DNA of 64,000 bases. Source: an uncultured Eubacteriales bacterium. GTDB taxonomy: Bacteria > Bacillota > Clostridia > Peptostreptococcales > Anaerovoracaceae. The DNA lies in the NCBI GenBank assembly GCA_902786355.1, contig CADABZ010000001.1:1-64000 (forward strand), given 5' to 3'. Positions 43,371 through 53,775 of this stretch are shown here, piece by piece; within the stretch, counting starts at the first letter, position 1; the number at the start of each line of letters is the position of its first letter. Position numbers and translations under genes: made by a program. Under the pieces are notes generated by a model. That model searched no databases. It worked only from the letters and a program-made list of their open reading frames with translations, and was not told the origin of the DNA.

Positions 43371-44400
43371 ATCTCCCTGGTACGGCTGACATTACGAGCA
43401 GCTCCAGGGCAATGTCTTTATCGATATCTCCTCGCTTGATATCTCTGTCGATGTTATAGAGATCAGTGAGGATTTTTTTAATGCGTTTTTTGCTGTATGA
43501 ACCGGCAGACTGGTAAGCTTTTTTGAATCTGAATTCGTTTATACCGCACTTTTTCGCCATCGAAGCAATGCTCATGCCTCTGGAGCCGAGCTCGAGCGCA
43601 TCGTACATGATCTCGAACTGCTTAGTGAGGAGGGCAGTTACCTGCATAGCGCCGTCTTCTTCACGGATTATAGTCTCGGTGATCTCAAGTGCACGTGATC
43701 TGTTGCCGCTCACAAGGGCATCGATCAGATGGAAGACATACCGGTCATTATCACCGGTAAGAAGTTCTTCGATCACATCAGCACGTATCTCGTCGCCGCT
43801 GCATGCGCGAGTGAGCTTGTCAGTGTCGGCATTGAGCTGAGTGAGGGTGTAGGTGCTGTCTTTGTTGTAATATCCTGTAACATCGATGAGCAGCTCCATC
43901 TCTCTTCGCGCAATCATTTTGCCTGCTGCATGTATGCGCTTGTTGATAAAAGCTTTCAGATCTGCGCGTTCAAGCCTTGCAAAGTCATATGAGCCGGCGG
44001 CTTTGATCATCTTCTTGCCGTAAGCTGTCAGTTCGTCTGAGTAACGGCTCTCAAGCACGAAGATGAGGACAGAAGAGCCCTGCTGCTTCTTTGCAAAATC
44101 CAGAAGCTCATCAGCGCCAGGATCCGCATTTTTCCGGTACAGAGGCAAATAGTTTCTGACGATGATGACTCTTTTGTCCGAGAACATGGAGTAGGCCCTC
44201 GCTTCGCCCATGATATCATAGGCCGAAACTGAGTCGCCGCTTATATGACGAACGTCAAGATTCCGCCATTCTTCGCTGACGTATCTGTCGATGACCTGAT
44301 TGACGGCCCAGTCCATAAGATAGTCCTCTGCGCCGTAGAAGAAGAGTACATCGCGTGTTATTTCTTTTCGAAAGTCATTAGCAAAATCTTTGTAAGCCAT
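43369..44400 (-). CDS. holA: DNA polymerase III subunit delta
   Basis: A 343-residue clamp-loader delta subunit that opens the beta clamp. The start MAYKDFANDFRKEI at 44400 matches family N-termini. FFYGAEDYLMDWAVNQVI, VIIVRNYLPL, FVLESRY, YDFARLERADLKAFINKR and the C-terminal AYQSAGSYSKKRIKKILTDLYNID are typical. It is poorly conserved overall, as usual for delta. There is no clear ribosome binding site: TACAAT lies only seven bases before the ATG, which raises the possibility of a very short or absent leader. It is divergent from ruvC. Confidence 0.9.
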   Translation of the reverse strand: MAYKDFANDFRKEITRDVLFFYGAEDYLMDWAVNQVIDRYVSEEWRNLDVRHISGDSVSAYDIMGEARAYSMFSDKRVIIVRNYLPLYRKNADPGADELLDFAKKQQGSSVLIFVLESRYSDELTAYGKKMIKAAGSYDFARLERADLKAFINKRIHAAGKMIARREMELLIDVTGYYNKDSTYTLTQLNADTDKLTRACSGDEIRADVIEELLTGDNDRYVFHLIDALVSGNRSRALEITETIIREEDGAMQVTALLTKQFEIMYDALELGSRGMSIASMAKKCGINEFRFKKAYQSAGSYSKKRIKKILTDLYNIDRDIKRGDIDKDIALELLVMSAVPGR

Positions 44401-44464
44401 AGGGGTATTGTAACACAAACCCGGAGAAAATAAACGTCCGCCAAAAAAGAACAAAAAACGAACA

Positions 44465-44494
44465 TAGACAATACCCCCTATGTAATGATAGAAT
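44465..44494 (+). promoter_or_regulatory. Promoter of the ruvCAB operon
   Basis: TAGACA (44465-44470) and TGATAGAAT (44486-44494, extended -10) are 18 bp apart, each hexamer matching consensus at five of six positions. The spacer contains ACAATACCCCCT, which is an inverted near-copy of AGGGGTATTGT at 44401-44411 in front of holA. Confidence 0.65.
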
Positions 44495-44527
44495 TTACAG
44501 GATAATTCAGCTAAAGAAGGTGACAGA

Positions 44528-45016
44528 ATGAGGATTTTGGGGATAGACCCGGGATATGCTATCATGGGTTACGGGATACTCGACTACAAGGGCAACAAGT
44601 TCACGCCGGTCGAGTACGGATCGATAACCACCGAGGCTCACACGCCTAATGAAGAGCGCCTGATGACGCTATATGACGAACTTACACGGATCATCAGTGA
44701 ATATCAGCCTGATGAGGCCGCGATAGAGGAGCTTTTCTACAATACCAATGCAACAACTGCTATAATGGTCGGAGAAGCCAGAGGTATGGCACTGCTGGCC
44801 TGTGCCCAGAACAAAGTCAGGATCTCGGAATACACACCGCTTCAGATCAAATCATCACTGACGGGATACGGCCGAGCTGACAAGAAACAGGTCCAGACAA
44901 TGGTCAAAATGATTCTCGGCCTCGCGGAAGTGCCGAAGCCTGACGATACAGCTGACGCACTCGCCGCAGCAATATGCCATGCACACCACGCAGGCAGCAG
45001 GATACCGAGGAAGTAG
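44528..45016 (+). CDS. ruvC: Holliday junction resolvase RuvC
   Basis: A 162-residue RNase H-fold endonuclease that cuts Holliday junctions. Catalytic acidic residues lie in LGIDPGYAIMGYG (first Asp), AIEELFYNTNATTA (Glu), YTPLQIKSSLTGYGRADKKQV and the C-terminal PDDTADALAAAICHAH (Asp pair). Ribosome binding site AAGAAGGTG. First gene of ruvC-ruvA-ruvB. Confidence 0.96.
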   Translation: MRILGIDPGYAIMGYGILDYKGNKFTPVEYGSITTEAHTPNEERLMTLYDELTRIISEYQPDEAAIEELFYNTNATTAIMVGEARGMALLACAQNKVRISEYTPLQIKSSLTGYGRADKKQVQTMVKMILGLAEVPKPDDTADALAAAICHAHHAGSRIPRK

Positions 45017-45038
45017 ATTCTAATACACGGAGACAACA

Positions 45039-45641
45039 ATGATAAGATTCATCAGAGGTGAATATCTCTACTATGAATCCGGCGCCATAGTCGTTGAGAC
45101 AAGGGGCGGTATCGGATTCAGGATATATGTTTCGGATACGAGCAGTCTTCTGACAGCAAGAGAAGGTGACGAGATTTCCGTCTACACATATCTGCAGGTC
45201 AAGGAAGACGGAATGGCGCTTTATGGCTTCTCAGACAGTGAAGGCCTGGCTCTCTTCGAGCAGCTGATCACAGTCAAGGGCGTAGGCCCGAAAGCCGGCC
45301 TTGCAATAATGTCGCTTGGCACACCTAATCAGATAAAAGGCGTGATAGCTGCAGGCGATGCTGCGTCTATAGCTATGGCGCAGGGCGTGGGTAAAAAGAC
45401 AGCCGAGCGCGTAATCCTCGAGCTCAAGGACAAAGTTTCAGCTCTTCCGTTCGACGGCATCGAGCCGGAAGGACTTGCACCAGCGGCAGTTCCGGGAACA
45501 GGAGAGAGGGGCGAGGCAGTAGTTGCGCTGACAACTCTCGGATATACCAAGAAGGAAGCCGAGGCCGCAGTCGGATCAGTTCCGGATGAGGGCCTGAGCG
45601 CAGAGGAATATGTAAGAAAATCGCTTAAATTCCTCCTCTAA
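45039..45641 (+). CDS. ruvA: Holliday junction DNA helicase subunit RuvA
   Basis: A 200-residue junction-binding subunit that targets RuvB. It has the N-terminal OB domain (MIRFIRGEY to LALFEQLITVKGVGPKAGLA), two helix-hairpin-helix motifs (GVGPKAGLAI and GVGKKTAERVILELKDK) and a C-terminal RuvB-binding helix (ALTTLGYTKKEAEAAV) after a flexible linker. Ribosome binding site GGAGA; 22 bp after ruvC. Confidence 0.96.
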   Translation: MIRFIRGEYLYYESGAIVVETRGGIGFRIYVSDTSSLLTAREGDEISVYTYLQVKEDGMALYGFSDSEGLALFEQLITVKGVGPKAGLAIMSLGTPNQIKGVIAAGDAASIAMAQGVGKKTAERVILELKDKVSALPFDGIEPEGLAPAAVPGTGERGEAVVALTTLGYTKKEAEAAVGSVPDEGLSAEEYVRKSLKFLL

Positions 45642-45747
45642 GTTATCGCCTGGTCCGAGCTATCCGGCCATTAAAACATGTGCCTACAGGTTAAGCAATC
45701 ATCAGATAAGATCCTGACACACATTCAGATATAAAGAAGACTAAGTA

Positions 45748-46830
45748 ATGAGAGAACGAGTAACACAGACAAAAGCAACTCCGGGCGAGCTCAGCGGTGA
45801 ACTTACGCTGAGACCTCAGTACCTGAGTGAATACTGCGGCCAGTCGGCTGCGAAGGACAATCTGTCCATATACATCGAGGCTGCCAAGATGAGAGGCGAG
45901 CCTCTTGATCACGTGCTTTTCTACGGGCCTCCGGGACTCGGCAAGACTACTCTTGCAGGCATCATCGCCAACGAGCTCGGCGTGGATATCAAGGTCACTT
46001 CAGGTCCTGCGATCGGCAGAGCCGGAGATCTGGCAGCGATCCTCACCAACCTCAATGAGAACGATGTGCTTTTTATCGACGAGATCCACAGACTCAACAG
46101 GTCTGTCGAAGAAGTGCTGTATTCGGCGATGGAGGATTTTGCGCTGGATATCATTATCGGCAAGGGGCCTGCTGCAAGATCACTCAGAATAGACATTGCA
46201 AAATTCACTCTGATCGGAGCGACTACAAGAGCCGGAAGCCTCTCGGGACCGCTGAGAGACAGATTCGGCATAGTAGAAAAGTTCGAATTTTACACACCAG
46301 AGGAGATCCGCGAGATCCTTAGGCGTACTGCAAGCGTGCTCGGAACGGATATAGATGATGCGTCTCTTGACGAACTTGCCAGAAGATCGAGAGGAACGCC
46401 GCGTATAGGCAACAGGCTCATCAAGAGAGTCAGGGATTTTTCGGCAGTAATAGCAGACGGGGACATCAATATAGATATCACCCGCAAGGCTCTTGACGCG
46501 CTTGGAGTTGATGACCTCGGCCTTGAGAAGCTTGACAGAGATATCCTGTCGACTATAATCAAGGGGTTCAACGGCGGCCCTGTCGGGATCGAGACTATTG
46601 CTTCGGCGATCGGCGAAGAGAGAGTCACTATAGAAGATGCCAACGAGCCTTATCTTATCCAGGCGGGCCTTCTGTACAGGACGCAGAAGGGACGTGTGGC
46701 ATCGAAAGCTGCATATGAACACATGGGCCTCATGGGCTTCTATACAGAACCTGATGAGTCAGGCAAGGAAGTCACCGAGAGCTCAAAAGCGAAGAAAACC
46801 AGCACGCAGCTCACCCTGGATGATATGTAG
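45748..46830 (+). CDS. ruvB: Holliday junction branch migration ATPase RuvB
   Basis: A 360-residue AAA+ motor. Motifs: [12 protein letters not shown] near the start, Walker [10 protein letters not shown], Walker [11 protein letters not shown], sensor 1 GATTRAG, arginine finger region PLRDRFG, and the C-terminal winged-helix domain ([30 protein letters not shown]). The C-terminal tail of about 25 residues beyond the fold is Lys/Ser/Thr-rich. It is 106 bp after ruvA, with no ORF or clear promoter between. Confidence 0.96.
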   Translation: MRERVTQTKATPGELSGELTLRPQYLSEYCGQSAAKDNLSIYIEAAKMRGEPLDHVLFYGPPGLGKTTLAGIIANELGVDIKVTSGPAIGRAGDLAAILTNLNENDVLFIDEIHRLNRSVEEVLYSAMEDFALDIIIGKGPAARSLRIDIAKFTLIGATTRAGSLSGPLRDRFGIVEKFEFYTPEEIREILRRTASVLGTDIDDASLDELARRSRGTPRIGNRLIKRVRDFSAVIADGDINIDITRKALDALGVDDLGLEKLDRDILSTIIKGFNGGPVGIETIASAIGEERVTIEDANEPYLIQAGLLYRTQKGRVASKAAYEHMGLMGFYTEPDESGKEVTESSKAKKTSTQLTLDDM

Positions 46831-46929
46831 ATCATCATCAAGCGGAGTTGCAGCATTTAATTATTAAAACATAAACGACGGGCAGCATGACTTTGCCCGG
46901 ATCATGGAAACAGGACAGTATAGGACAGT

Positions 46930-48075
46930 ATGAGAATAGAAGATTTTGATTACGAACTGCCTGAAGAGCTTATCGCACAGGTGCCTCTCGAGCAGAGAGA
47001 CACCTGCAGGCTGATGGTTCTTGACAGAAGCAGAAAGACGGTGGAACACCGTCATTTTTACGATATACTTGATTATGTCAACCCGGGCGATTGCCTCGTC
47101 CTCAACGATTCCAGGGTCATTCCGGCCAGAATGTACGGCATCAAGGAAGGTACCGGAGCGCATATCGAGCTCCTTCTGATCAAAAGGATCGAAGGCGATA
47201 AGTGGGAATGCATGGTCAGACCGGGCAAAAGGCTCCACGAGGGCGACACCGTTCTCCTTGCCGGCCGCACGGATACTGTTCCTTCGGGATATGAAGGCGA
47301 CATGAGCGGCGGATATCTGGTCAATGGGATGGAGCGCGAGTTCAGAGCTCATATCCTCGGGATCCATGACAAGGACAACGGGACTAGGCTTGTCGAGTTC
47401 GAGTATGAAGGCATCTTCATGGAGAGACTTGAAGAGATCGGCTCGATGCCTCTTCCTCCATATATATCAAGGCCTGCCGAAGACTCAGACAAAGAGATGT
47501 ATCAGACTGTATACAGCCGTATCGACGGATCGGTCGCAGCACCGACGGCCGGACTGCATTTTACCGAAGAGCTTCTGGCAAAAGCCGCCGAAAAAGGCGT
47601 TAAGATCGCATACGTCACTCTGCATGTCGGCATCGGGACTTTCAGGCCGGTCAAGGTAGATGTCATCGAAGAACACAAAATGCATTTTGAGGAGTGCTCG
47701 ATCGATGAGCAGAATGCAGAGATCATCAACAGAACAATAGAAGAAGGCGGCAGGATAATCTCTGTCGGAACGACTTCGACTAGAACCCTTGAGAGCATGG
47801 CCGTTCCTGCTGAAGAAACAGATGCAGCACCGGCAGCACATGATAAAGGCTTCAGGATCGAAGCCGGAAGCAAGTCCACAGGGATATTCATCTATCCTGG
47901 CTACAGCTTCAGGATCGTTGATGCGCTTATAACCAACTTCCATCTGCCGAAATCCACACTTCTCATGCTCGTATCGGCTCTGTATGACAGGGAAGAGATA
48001 CTCAAGGCTTACAGGAAAGCGGTCGAAGAGAGATACAGATTCTTCAGCTATGGCGATGCTATGCTGATAAAGTGA
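46930..48075 (+). CDS. queA: S-adenosylmethionine:tRNA ribosyltransferase-isomerase
   Basis: A 381-residue enzyme that builds the epoxycyclopentane ring of queuosine on preQ1-tRNA from SAM. Motifs: [23 protein letters not shown] at the start, [54 protein letters not shown] and [13 protein letters not shown] small Ala/Asp-rich insert lies after [12 protein letters not shown] (about 293-312). The ribosome binding site AGGACAG is part of a short direct repeat. The following gene is tgt, the standard pair. Confidence 0.95.
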   Translation: MRIEDFDYELPEELIAQVPLEQRDTCRLMVLDRSRKTVEHRHFYDILDYVNPGDCLVLNDSRVIPARMYGIKEGTGAHIELLLIKRIEGDKWECMVRPGKRLHEGDTVLLAGRTDTVPSGYEGDMSGGYLVNGMEREFRAHILGIHDKDNGTRLVEFEYEGIFMERLEEIGSMPLPPYISRPAEDSDKEMYQTVYSRIDGSVAAPTAGLHFTEELLAKAAEKGVKIAYVTLHVGIGTFRPVKVDVIEEHKMHFEECSIDEQNAEIINRTIEEGGRIISVGTTSTRTLESMAVPAEETDAAPAAHDKGFRIEAGSKSTGIFIYPGYSFRIVDALITNFHLPKSTLLMLVSALYDREEILKAYRKAVEERYRFFSYGDAMLIK

Positions 48076-48121
48076 GCCGGCCCGGAAAAACCCGGAGGCT
48101 TCGTTTTCCGGCGAATAATGA

Positions 48122-49291
<1,170 letters not shown>

Positions 49292-49299
49292 AGGATCCT

Positions 49300-49857
49300 A
49301 TGCAGAACAGCAGATTTCGCATATCACTCACAGATGTAAGCAACTTTGTGATTTTCTTCTTTCTGTATTCTGTTATCGGCTGGATATATGAGGTTTTCCT
49401 CGAAGTCGTAGTCTACAGATGGGGGTTCACCAACAGAGGCGTGCTTTTCGGCCCTTACTGCCCGGTATACGGGTTCGGAGCCCTGGCATTCATACTGATC
49501 GTCTACCCGCTGATCAGAAACAGGCAGTACAGGGACAGACTCAGGTGGATACCTGTTGTCTTCTTGCTGTGCATGCTTATTGCGACTGCTATCGAACTAG
49601 GCACTTCGTATGCCCTTGAAGCTGCAACCGGATCCTGGCCGTGGCAGACATACGCAGATTACAAGTACAATTTTCAGGCAAGAGTAGCTCTTTCGCCATC
49701 GATAAGGTTCGGTCTCGGCGGAGTGCTTTTCCTGTATGTGCTGCAGCCGCTGTTCGAAAAAATCACTGCCTGGCTCGGCGATTTTCGGCGCAAAACAGCA
49801 TGCGTGATTCTGGCGGATTTTGCAGCAGATATAATTTATACGCTATTTTTCAGATAA
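49300..49857 (+). CDS. CmpB-family membrane protein (putative ABC transporter permease, PF06541)
   Basis: A 185-residue membrane protein with the family signature FFLYSVIGWIYEVFLE near the N-terminus, NRGVLFGPYCPVYGFGAL, and five to six hydrophobic segments in total. The annotation as ABC permease is historical; the function is not established. It lies 8 bp after tgt with AAAGGA in the tgt stop region, so it is cotranscribed with the queuosine genes. Confidence 0.85.
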   Translation: MQNSRFRISLTDVSNFVIFFFLYSVIGWIYEVFLEVVVYRWGFTNRGVLFGPYCPVYGFGALAFILIVYPLIRNRQYRDRLRWIPVVFLLCMLIATAIELGTSYALEAATGSWPWQTYADYKYNFQARVALSPSIRFGLGGVLFLYVLQPLFEKITAWLGDFRRKTACVILADFAADIIYTLFFR

Positions 49858-49889
49858 AACATAAACAACAACAGAAAGGCAGACATAAT

Positions 49890-51122
49890 ATGGACTTGTC
49901 TCAGACCAGAACAACATATACAGAGAATCTGTGCAAAGCATCAGAGCACTGCGGAGGATGCATATATCAGGGTGTCCCGTATGCAGAGCAGTATGCTGCC
50001 AAGGACAAGGCTGTCAGAAAGCTGCTCAAAGCGCACAAAATCGACGAGGATGTATATCAGGGCATGGAGCCGGCGATCTGCACAGGCGCATACCGCAACA
50101 AGATGGAATACACTTTCGGCGATCTTGAGAAGGGCGGAGAGCTCGAGCTTGGAATGCACTTCAAAGGGCGTTTTATGTCGATAATAACGACTGATGAGTG
50201 CCAGCTGGTTCCTGCACCATTCAACATGATAGTGCGCTCTGTGCTCAATTTCTGCCGTTCTGAGGGGTACACACCATACCACCGCAAGACACACCTCGGA
50301 CTGCTTCGGAATCTTGTCGTAAGATGCGGAGTCAGGACAGGCGAGATCCTTGTCAATATAGTGACTTCAAGTGAAACGGGTTTCGATGAAGAACGCTTCA
50401 AAGAGCTCCTTCTTGCTCTCGACCTGAGGACTTTAAGTGAAAGAGAAGCTGGCGAGGAGGGAATGAAGATCGTTGGTATCATGAGGACTTTCAATGACAG
50501 CGTAGCTGATGCGGTGATCGACGAGAGCCATAAGATCCTCTGGGGACGTGATTATTACAACGAAGAGATCCTCGGACTCAAGTTCAAAGTCAAGGCTTTT
50601 GCTTTCTTCCAGACCAATATAGATGCTGTTGAACGGCTCTACAGCGATGTGCTCAGGGTAGTGCCGGATGTTTCGGGCAAAACAGTCTATGACCTGTACT
50701 GCGGCACGGGTACTATTTCCCAGCTCATGGCAGGCGCTGCCAAGGATGTCTACGGCATTGATATCGTTGAGGATTCGATTACAGCAGCACGCTCCAATAC
50801 CGAGCTCAACGGGATCGATAACTGTCACTACATCTGCGGTGATGTCAAAGAGAAACTCGAAGAGATCCCGAAACTTCCTGATGTCATCATAGTAGATCCG
50901 CCGCGCGTCGGAATACACGACAAGGCAGTGGCTATGCTAAGCAGGTACGGGATCGATGAGATCGTCTATGTCTCGTGCAATCCGAAGACGCTGTGCATCA
51001 ACCTTGACAGTTTCCGGGCCAACGGATATGAGATAAGATCGATCAAAGCATATGATAATTTTCCGATGACCAGGCATACAGAATGCGTCTGCCTGTTATC
51101 AAAGAAAAAAATGCAGAAATGA
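49890..51122 (+). CDS. 23S rRNA (uracil-C5)-methyltransferase, RlmD/RumA family
   Basis: A 410-residue SAM-dependent RNA methyltransferase. ATG 49890 with AAAGG ten bases upstream is chosen; the open frame extends upstream into the preceding gene only as a shadow. It lacks the N-terminal TRAM domain and starts at the Fe-S region (CKASEHCGGC, with a further Cys near ICTGAYRNKMEYTFGD). Motifs YDLYCGTGTIS, VDPPRVG and VSCNPKTL (catalytic Cys) are complete. TRAM-less members occur in Clostridia. The exact target uridine is not certain, hence no gene symbol. Confidence 0.9.
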   Translation: MDLSQTRTTYTENLCKASEHCGGCIYQGVPYAEQYAAKDKAVRKLLKAHKIDEDVYQGMEPAICTGAYRNKMEYTFGDLEKGGELELGMHFKGRFMSIITTDECQLVPAPFNMIVRSVLNFCRSEGYTPYHRKTHLGLLRNLVVRCGVRTGEILVNIVTSSETGFDEERFKELLLALDLRTLSEREAGEEGMKIVGIMRTFNDSVADAVIDESHKILWGRDYYNEEILGLKFKVKAFAFFQTNIDAVERLYSDVLRVVPDVSGKTVYDLYCGTGTISQLMAGAAKDVYGIDIVEDSITAARSNTELNGIDNCHYICGDVKEKLEEIPKLPDVIIVDPPRVGIHDKAVAMLSRYGIDEIVYVSCNPKTLCINLDSFRANGYEIRSIKAYDNFPMTRHTECVCLLSKKKMQK

Positions 51123-51155
51123 TATTTCAGCCGGAAAGTCTGCGACAGGATATCT

Positions 51156-51180
51156 GCCGCGCAGCTTTGCGGCTTTTTAG
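51156..51180 (+). terminator. Rho-independent terminator after the RlmD-like gene
   Basis: GCCGC (51156-51160) pairs with GCGGC (51169-51173) across an 8-nt loop and is followed by TTTTTAG. Confidence 0.65.
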
Positions 51181-51233
51181 TATTCCAATGCGAAAGGATA
51201 TTCTCAGATGACAGGGAAGGCAGGTGACCATTA

Positions 51234-51968
51234 ATGTTTAAGAAGATATGCGCTACGTTTCTTGCACTTACGATGATATTCGCTTTCTCAGCATGCGGTT
51301 CATCGCAGCAACATTCAGAGGAAGCACAGCCCGAAGAAAGCGGTAATAAGGAACCAGTGACGGGCGGATGGGAGCTTCACGATAACGAAGCAAATGCTTT
51401 GCCGGAGGATGTTCAGGCAGCATTTGATAAGGCAAAAGAATCATACACAGGCCCTGAGCTGAAGCCGGTTGCATATGTCGCAAGGCAGGTCGTGGCAGGA
51501 ATGAATCATATGATCCTGTGTGAAACAGCCGGGACGGAAGAAACTCCGGCTGCATCCTATCAGATGGTTGTGATATATGCCGACCTTGAAGGGAATGCCG
51601 AGTTCAGGCAGGTCAAGGAATTTGATCTGACAGCATATGTTGAAGGCGGAAGCACTGAGCTTAATGCAGAGAAGCTTTCAGGCGGCTGGGAGACTGCTGA
51701 AGACAGATCTTCCGTTGTGATTCCGCAGGATGCGAAAGATGTCTTCGATAAGGCTGTCAAAAACCTGGAAGGGACTGAACTCGAACCTATGGCGCTGCTC
51801 GGAACACAGGTAGTTGCTGGCACTAATTATGCTTTTCTCTGCTTCAGTACGCTTCAGAAAGATGAAACCATCAACGGAATACAGGTCGTTAAGGTGTATG
51901 AAGATCTCGAAGGCAATGCTGAAGTGACCAATATCTGTACAGTGGATCCGGCAGATTTTAACGAGTAA
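51234..51968 (+). CDS. Lipoprotein with two tandem cystatin-like domains
   Basis: A 244-residue protein. The signal peptide ends in the lipobox FSAC, with the lipidated Cys at 21. After a short Ser/Glu linker the rest is two homologous domains (about 44-140 and 149-244). Both begin GGWE, contain F-DKA and end the conserved core with the pentapeptide QVVAG (Gln85 and Gln192) followed by N(H/Y). QxVxG is the first hairpin loop of cystatin-type cysteine protease inhibitors. The spacing helix-QVVAG-strand fits a cystatin fold. Function as a protease inhibitor is inferred. Ribosome binding site AGGTGA. Confidence 0.75.
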   Translation: MFKKICATFLALTMIFAFSACGSSQQHSEEAQPEESGNKEPVTGGWELHDNEANALPEDVQAAFDKAKESYTGPELKPVAYVARQVVAGMNHMILCETAGTEETPAASYQMVVIYADLEGNAEFRQVKEFDLTAYVEGGSTELNAEKLSGGWETAEDRSSVVIPQDAKDVFDKAVKNLEGTELEPMALLGTQVVAGTNYAFLCFSTLQKDETINGIQVVKVYEDLEGNAEVTNICTVDPADFNE

Positions 51969-51970
51969 GG

Positions 51971-52238
51971 GGAGGCTCATATGGCATTCATGATGTAAGA
52001 CAGATCTCGGCCATCGGCCTTGATATCATAGGAGCTGATGCAGATGCCATCATAAGAGAGGCAGTAACTAAAATCGAAACGGAGCAGACATTGGTATGTA
52101 GTTGATGGGAACTTCTCCCTGTCTGACAAAACGACACTCAGAGTCAGCGGAGATACTCATCTGATCCTCACCGACGGATCCAGACTTACTACCAAAGACG
52201 GTATCTATATCAGGGATGCAGGCAGGCAATGCGTTTTT
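51971..52238 (+). pseudogene. Frameshifted fragment of an adhesin-like repeat protein
   Basis: A start-less frame (51971-52100) reads GGSYGIHDVRQISAIGLDI and on to IETEQT, then hits a stop. In another frame from 52092 it continues WYVVDGNFSLSDKTTLRVSG and DTHLILTDGSRLTTKDGI. That is the 'v.GdvhLIL.DGc.Lt...GI' pattern seen in surface beta-helix proteins of gut Firmicutes. Deleting one T near 52091 would join the frames (EQT-WYVV). The 3' end runs into a T-run and the end of the convergent CyuA-like gene, so only about 85 codons survive. Confidence 0.6.
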
Positions 52239-52260
52239 TTCGTTGGTTGTTATAAAATTC

Positions 52261-53589
52261 TTATTTTGCTTCGAAAATTTCTACGATAGTCTTCTCGGTG
52301 CCGGCCATTCCAGGTGATGCGATAAGTCCCATGTTGTGCATGGTGTCTTCCGGAGTCTTGCCGTTGATACCGTGTTCGTTGTAGATATATACACCGTTCA
52401 TGGCCAGATCTACGGACTGGTAAGCAGCATCGACAGCTGCGATGCCTTTCATCGTGCAGCCCTGATTTCCGCCGTCACAGATCATTCCTGTGAGACTGCT
52501 TGCCATGTTGTTGAGTGTATGGCTCATCATCTCGACTGTGCCGCCTCTGAGGTATACAAGGGCGCATGCCATTCCGGAGCCGGCAGCAATCGCGCATCCG
52601 CAGAAAGCAGACAGTCTGCCTGAGAATTCCTTGATATATGTGCACACAAGATAGCTGAGGGCAGTCGCTCTGAGGAGCTTCTCCATGCTGTAGTGGTTGA
52701 CGCAGTATGCGGCATAGAGAGGCATTGTTGCGATGATGCCGTGTGCGCCGGAGCCTGTAATGCTCATAGCAGGCTTGTCGAGTCCTATAACACGTGCTTC
52801 GATAGCGCCGTTGCACATAAGGGAAGCGGTCTTCTGCTCATCGTCAGATACAAGTTTTCCGCCGTTTTTCGCCATAAGTCTAGGACCGAATGTGGTTTTG
52901 CCGCTTTCGAGTCCTGCCATAAGAAGCTGGAGGTTCGTTACATAAGCTTCACCGATAAAAGTTATCTCGTCAATATCTACAGTGTCTGCGTATTCGACCA
53001 GCTCTGCGAGTGTATACTTGTGGATTAGGTGAGATTCTGCAACGCTCTGGCTGATTGCCTCACTGATCGATCCAGTCTTAACATCTGCTGATGCTTCTCC
53101 GGCATCACTTTCTGCCTTATCAGCTGATCCTTCCACGACTTCGCCATTGACAGTTATGCATACTATATTGGTGTGTGAATCTCTGATAGTGACTACAGCA
53201 ATATCCTCGTCTGTCTCTACAGTAGCCTCTATGAAGATACGGCTTGTGATGCCGCTGAGTGATACTGTGACCAGCCCATGAGATACGAGAGCTTCCGCTT
53301 TCTCATTGTCTTCTGCAGTCACACCTTCAAGAGACTGAAGACCAAGCTCTGCTTTTCCTGCAACATAGCCGAGAGCCGCAGCGTACATGCTGCCGACCTT
53401 GCTGCTTCCAGGGATCCCGCAGGTAAAAGCATTTTTGTACATACCGCTGTTCATCGCTACATGTACACGCTTCAGCTCACCCCTGGTATATGATCTGGCT
53501 TTTGCTACCGAGAAGGCGATAGCACCTGGTTCTGTTACACCAAGAGCAGGCTTCATATCGTTTTTGAGTAATATACTGAGTTCATGCAT
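52261..53589 (-). CDS. CyuA/YhaM-like protein (UPF0597, L-cysteine desulfidase/serine dehydratase-like) lacking the first Cys
   Basis: A 442-residue protein of the UPF0597 family that includes L-cysteine desulfidase. The start at 53589 (MHELSILLKND) is used; MDYIM at 53601 is an alternative. The three cysteines matched to Fe-S ligands are present (SAFCGCAIAAGSG and MICDGGNQGC). The N-terminal motif, normally GCTEP with the proposed catalytic Cys, reads GVTEP (Val18). A Ser/Ala/Asp-rich insert occurs near 155-182. SGSGAHGIIATMP and the C-terminal GLIASPGMAGTEKTIVEI match the family. It is divergent from the ThrE-like exporter genes. Confidence 0.85.
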   Translation of the reverse strand: MHELSILLKNDMKPALGVTEPGAIAFSVAKARSYTRGELKRVHVAMNSGMYKNAFTCGIPGSSKVGSMYAAALGYVAGKAELGLQSLEGVTAEDNEKAEALVSHGLVTVSLSGITSRIFIEATVETDEDIAVVTIRDSHTNIVCITVNGEVVEGSADKAESDAGEASADVKTGSISEAISQSVAESHLIHKYTLAELVEYADTVDIDEITFIGEAYVTNLQLLMAGLESGKTTFGPRLMAKNGGKLVSDDEQKTASLMCNGAIEARVIGLDKPAMSITGSGAHGIIATMPLYAAYCVNHYSMEKLLRATALSYLVCTYIKEFSGRLSAFCGCAIAAGSGMACALVYLRGGTVEMMSHTLNNMASSLTGMICDGGNQGCTMKGIAAVDAAYQSVDLAMNGVYIYNEHGINGKTPEDTMHNMGLIASPGMAGTEKTIVEIFEAK

Positions 53590-53719
53590 TATATAGTCCA
53601 TGCCTTTCAAACATCTGCCATCGGTCCGGATCCGGCAGCAATGAACAATTAATTTCCTTATACAAGTTATAACACAAATCTGCATCCAAATTAATACTTT
53701 CACAATCGCTATTACTGTA

Positions 53720-53748
53720 TTGAAAGGCGATATTCTTTGTGGTACTCT
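53720..53748 (+). promoter_or_regulatory. Candidate promoter of the split ThrE exporter operon
   Basis: TTGAAA (53720-53725) and TACTCT (53743-53748) with a 17-bp spacer, 28 bp before the start codon. The -10 is poor. Confidence 0.35.
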
Positions 53749-53775
53749 TGAGCTCGCATAATCAGGAGGGACACT

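Noticed and set aside
49641..49889. N-terminal extension of the RlmD-like protein
   Set aside because: It overlaps the CmpB-like gene in another frame; ATG 49890 has an SD and the extension has no homologous character.
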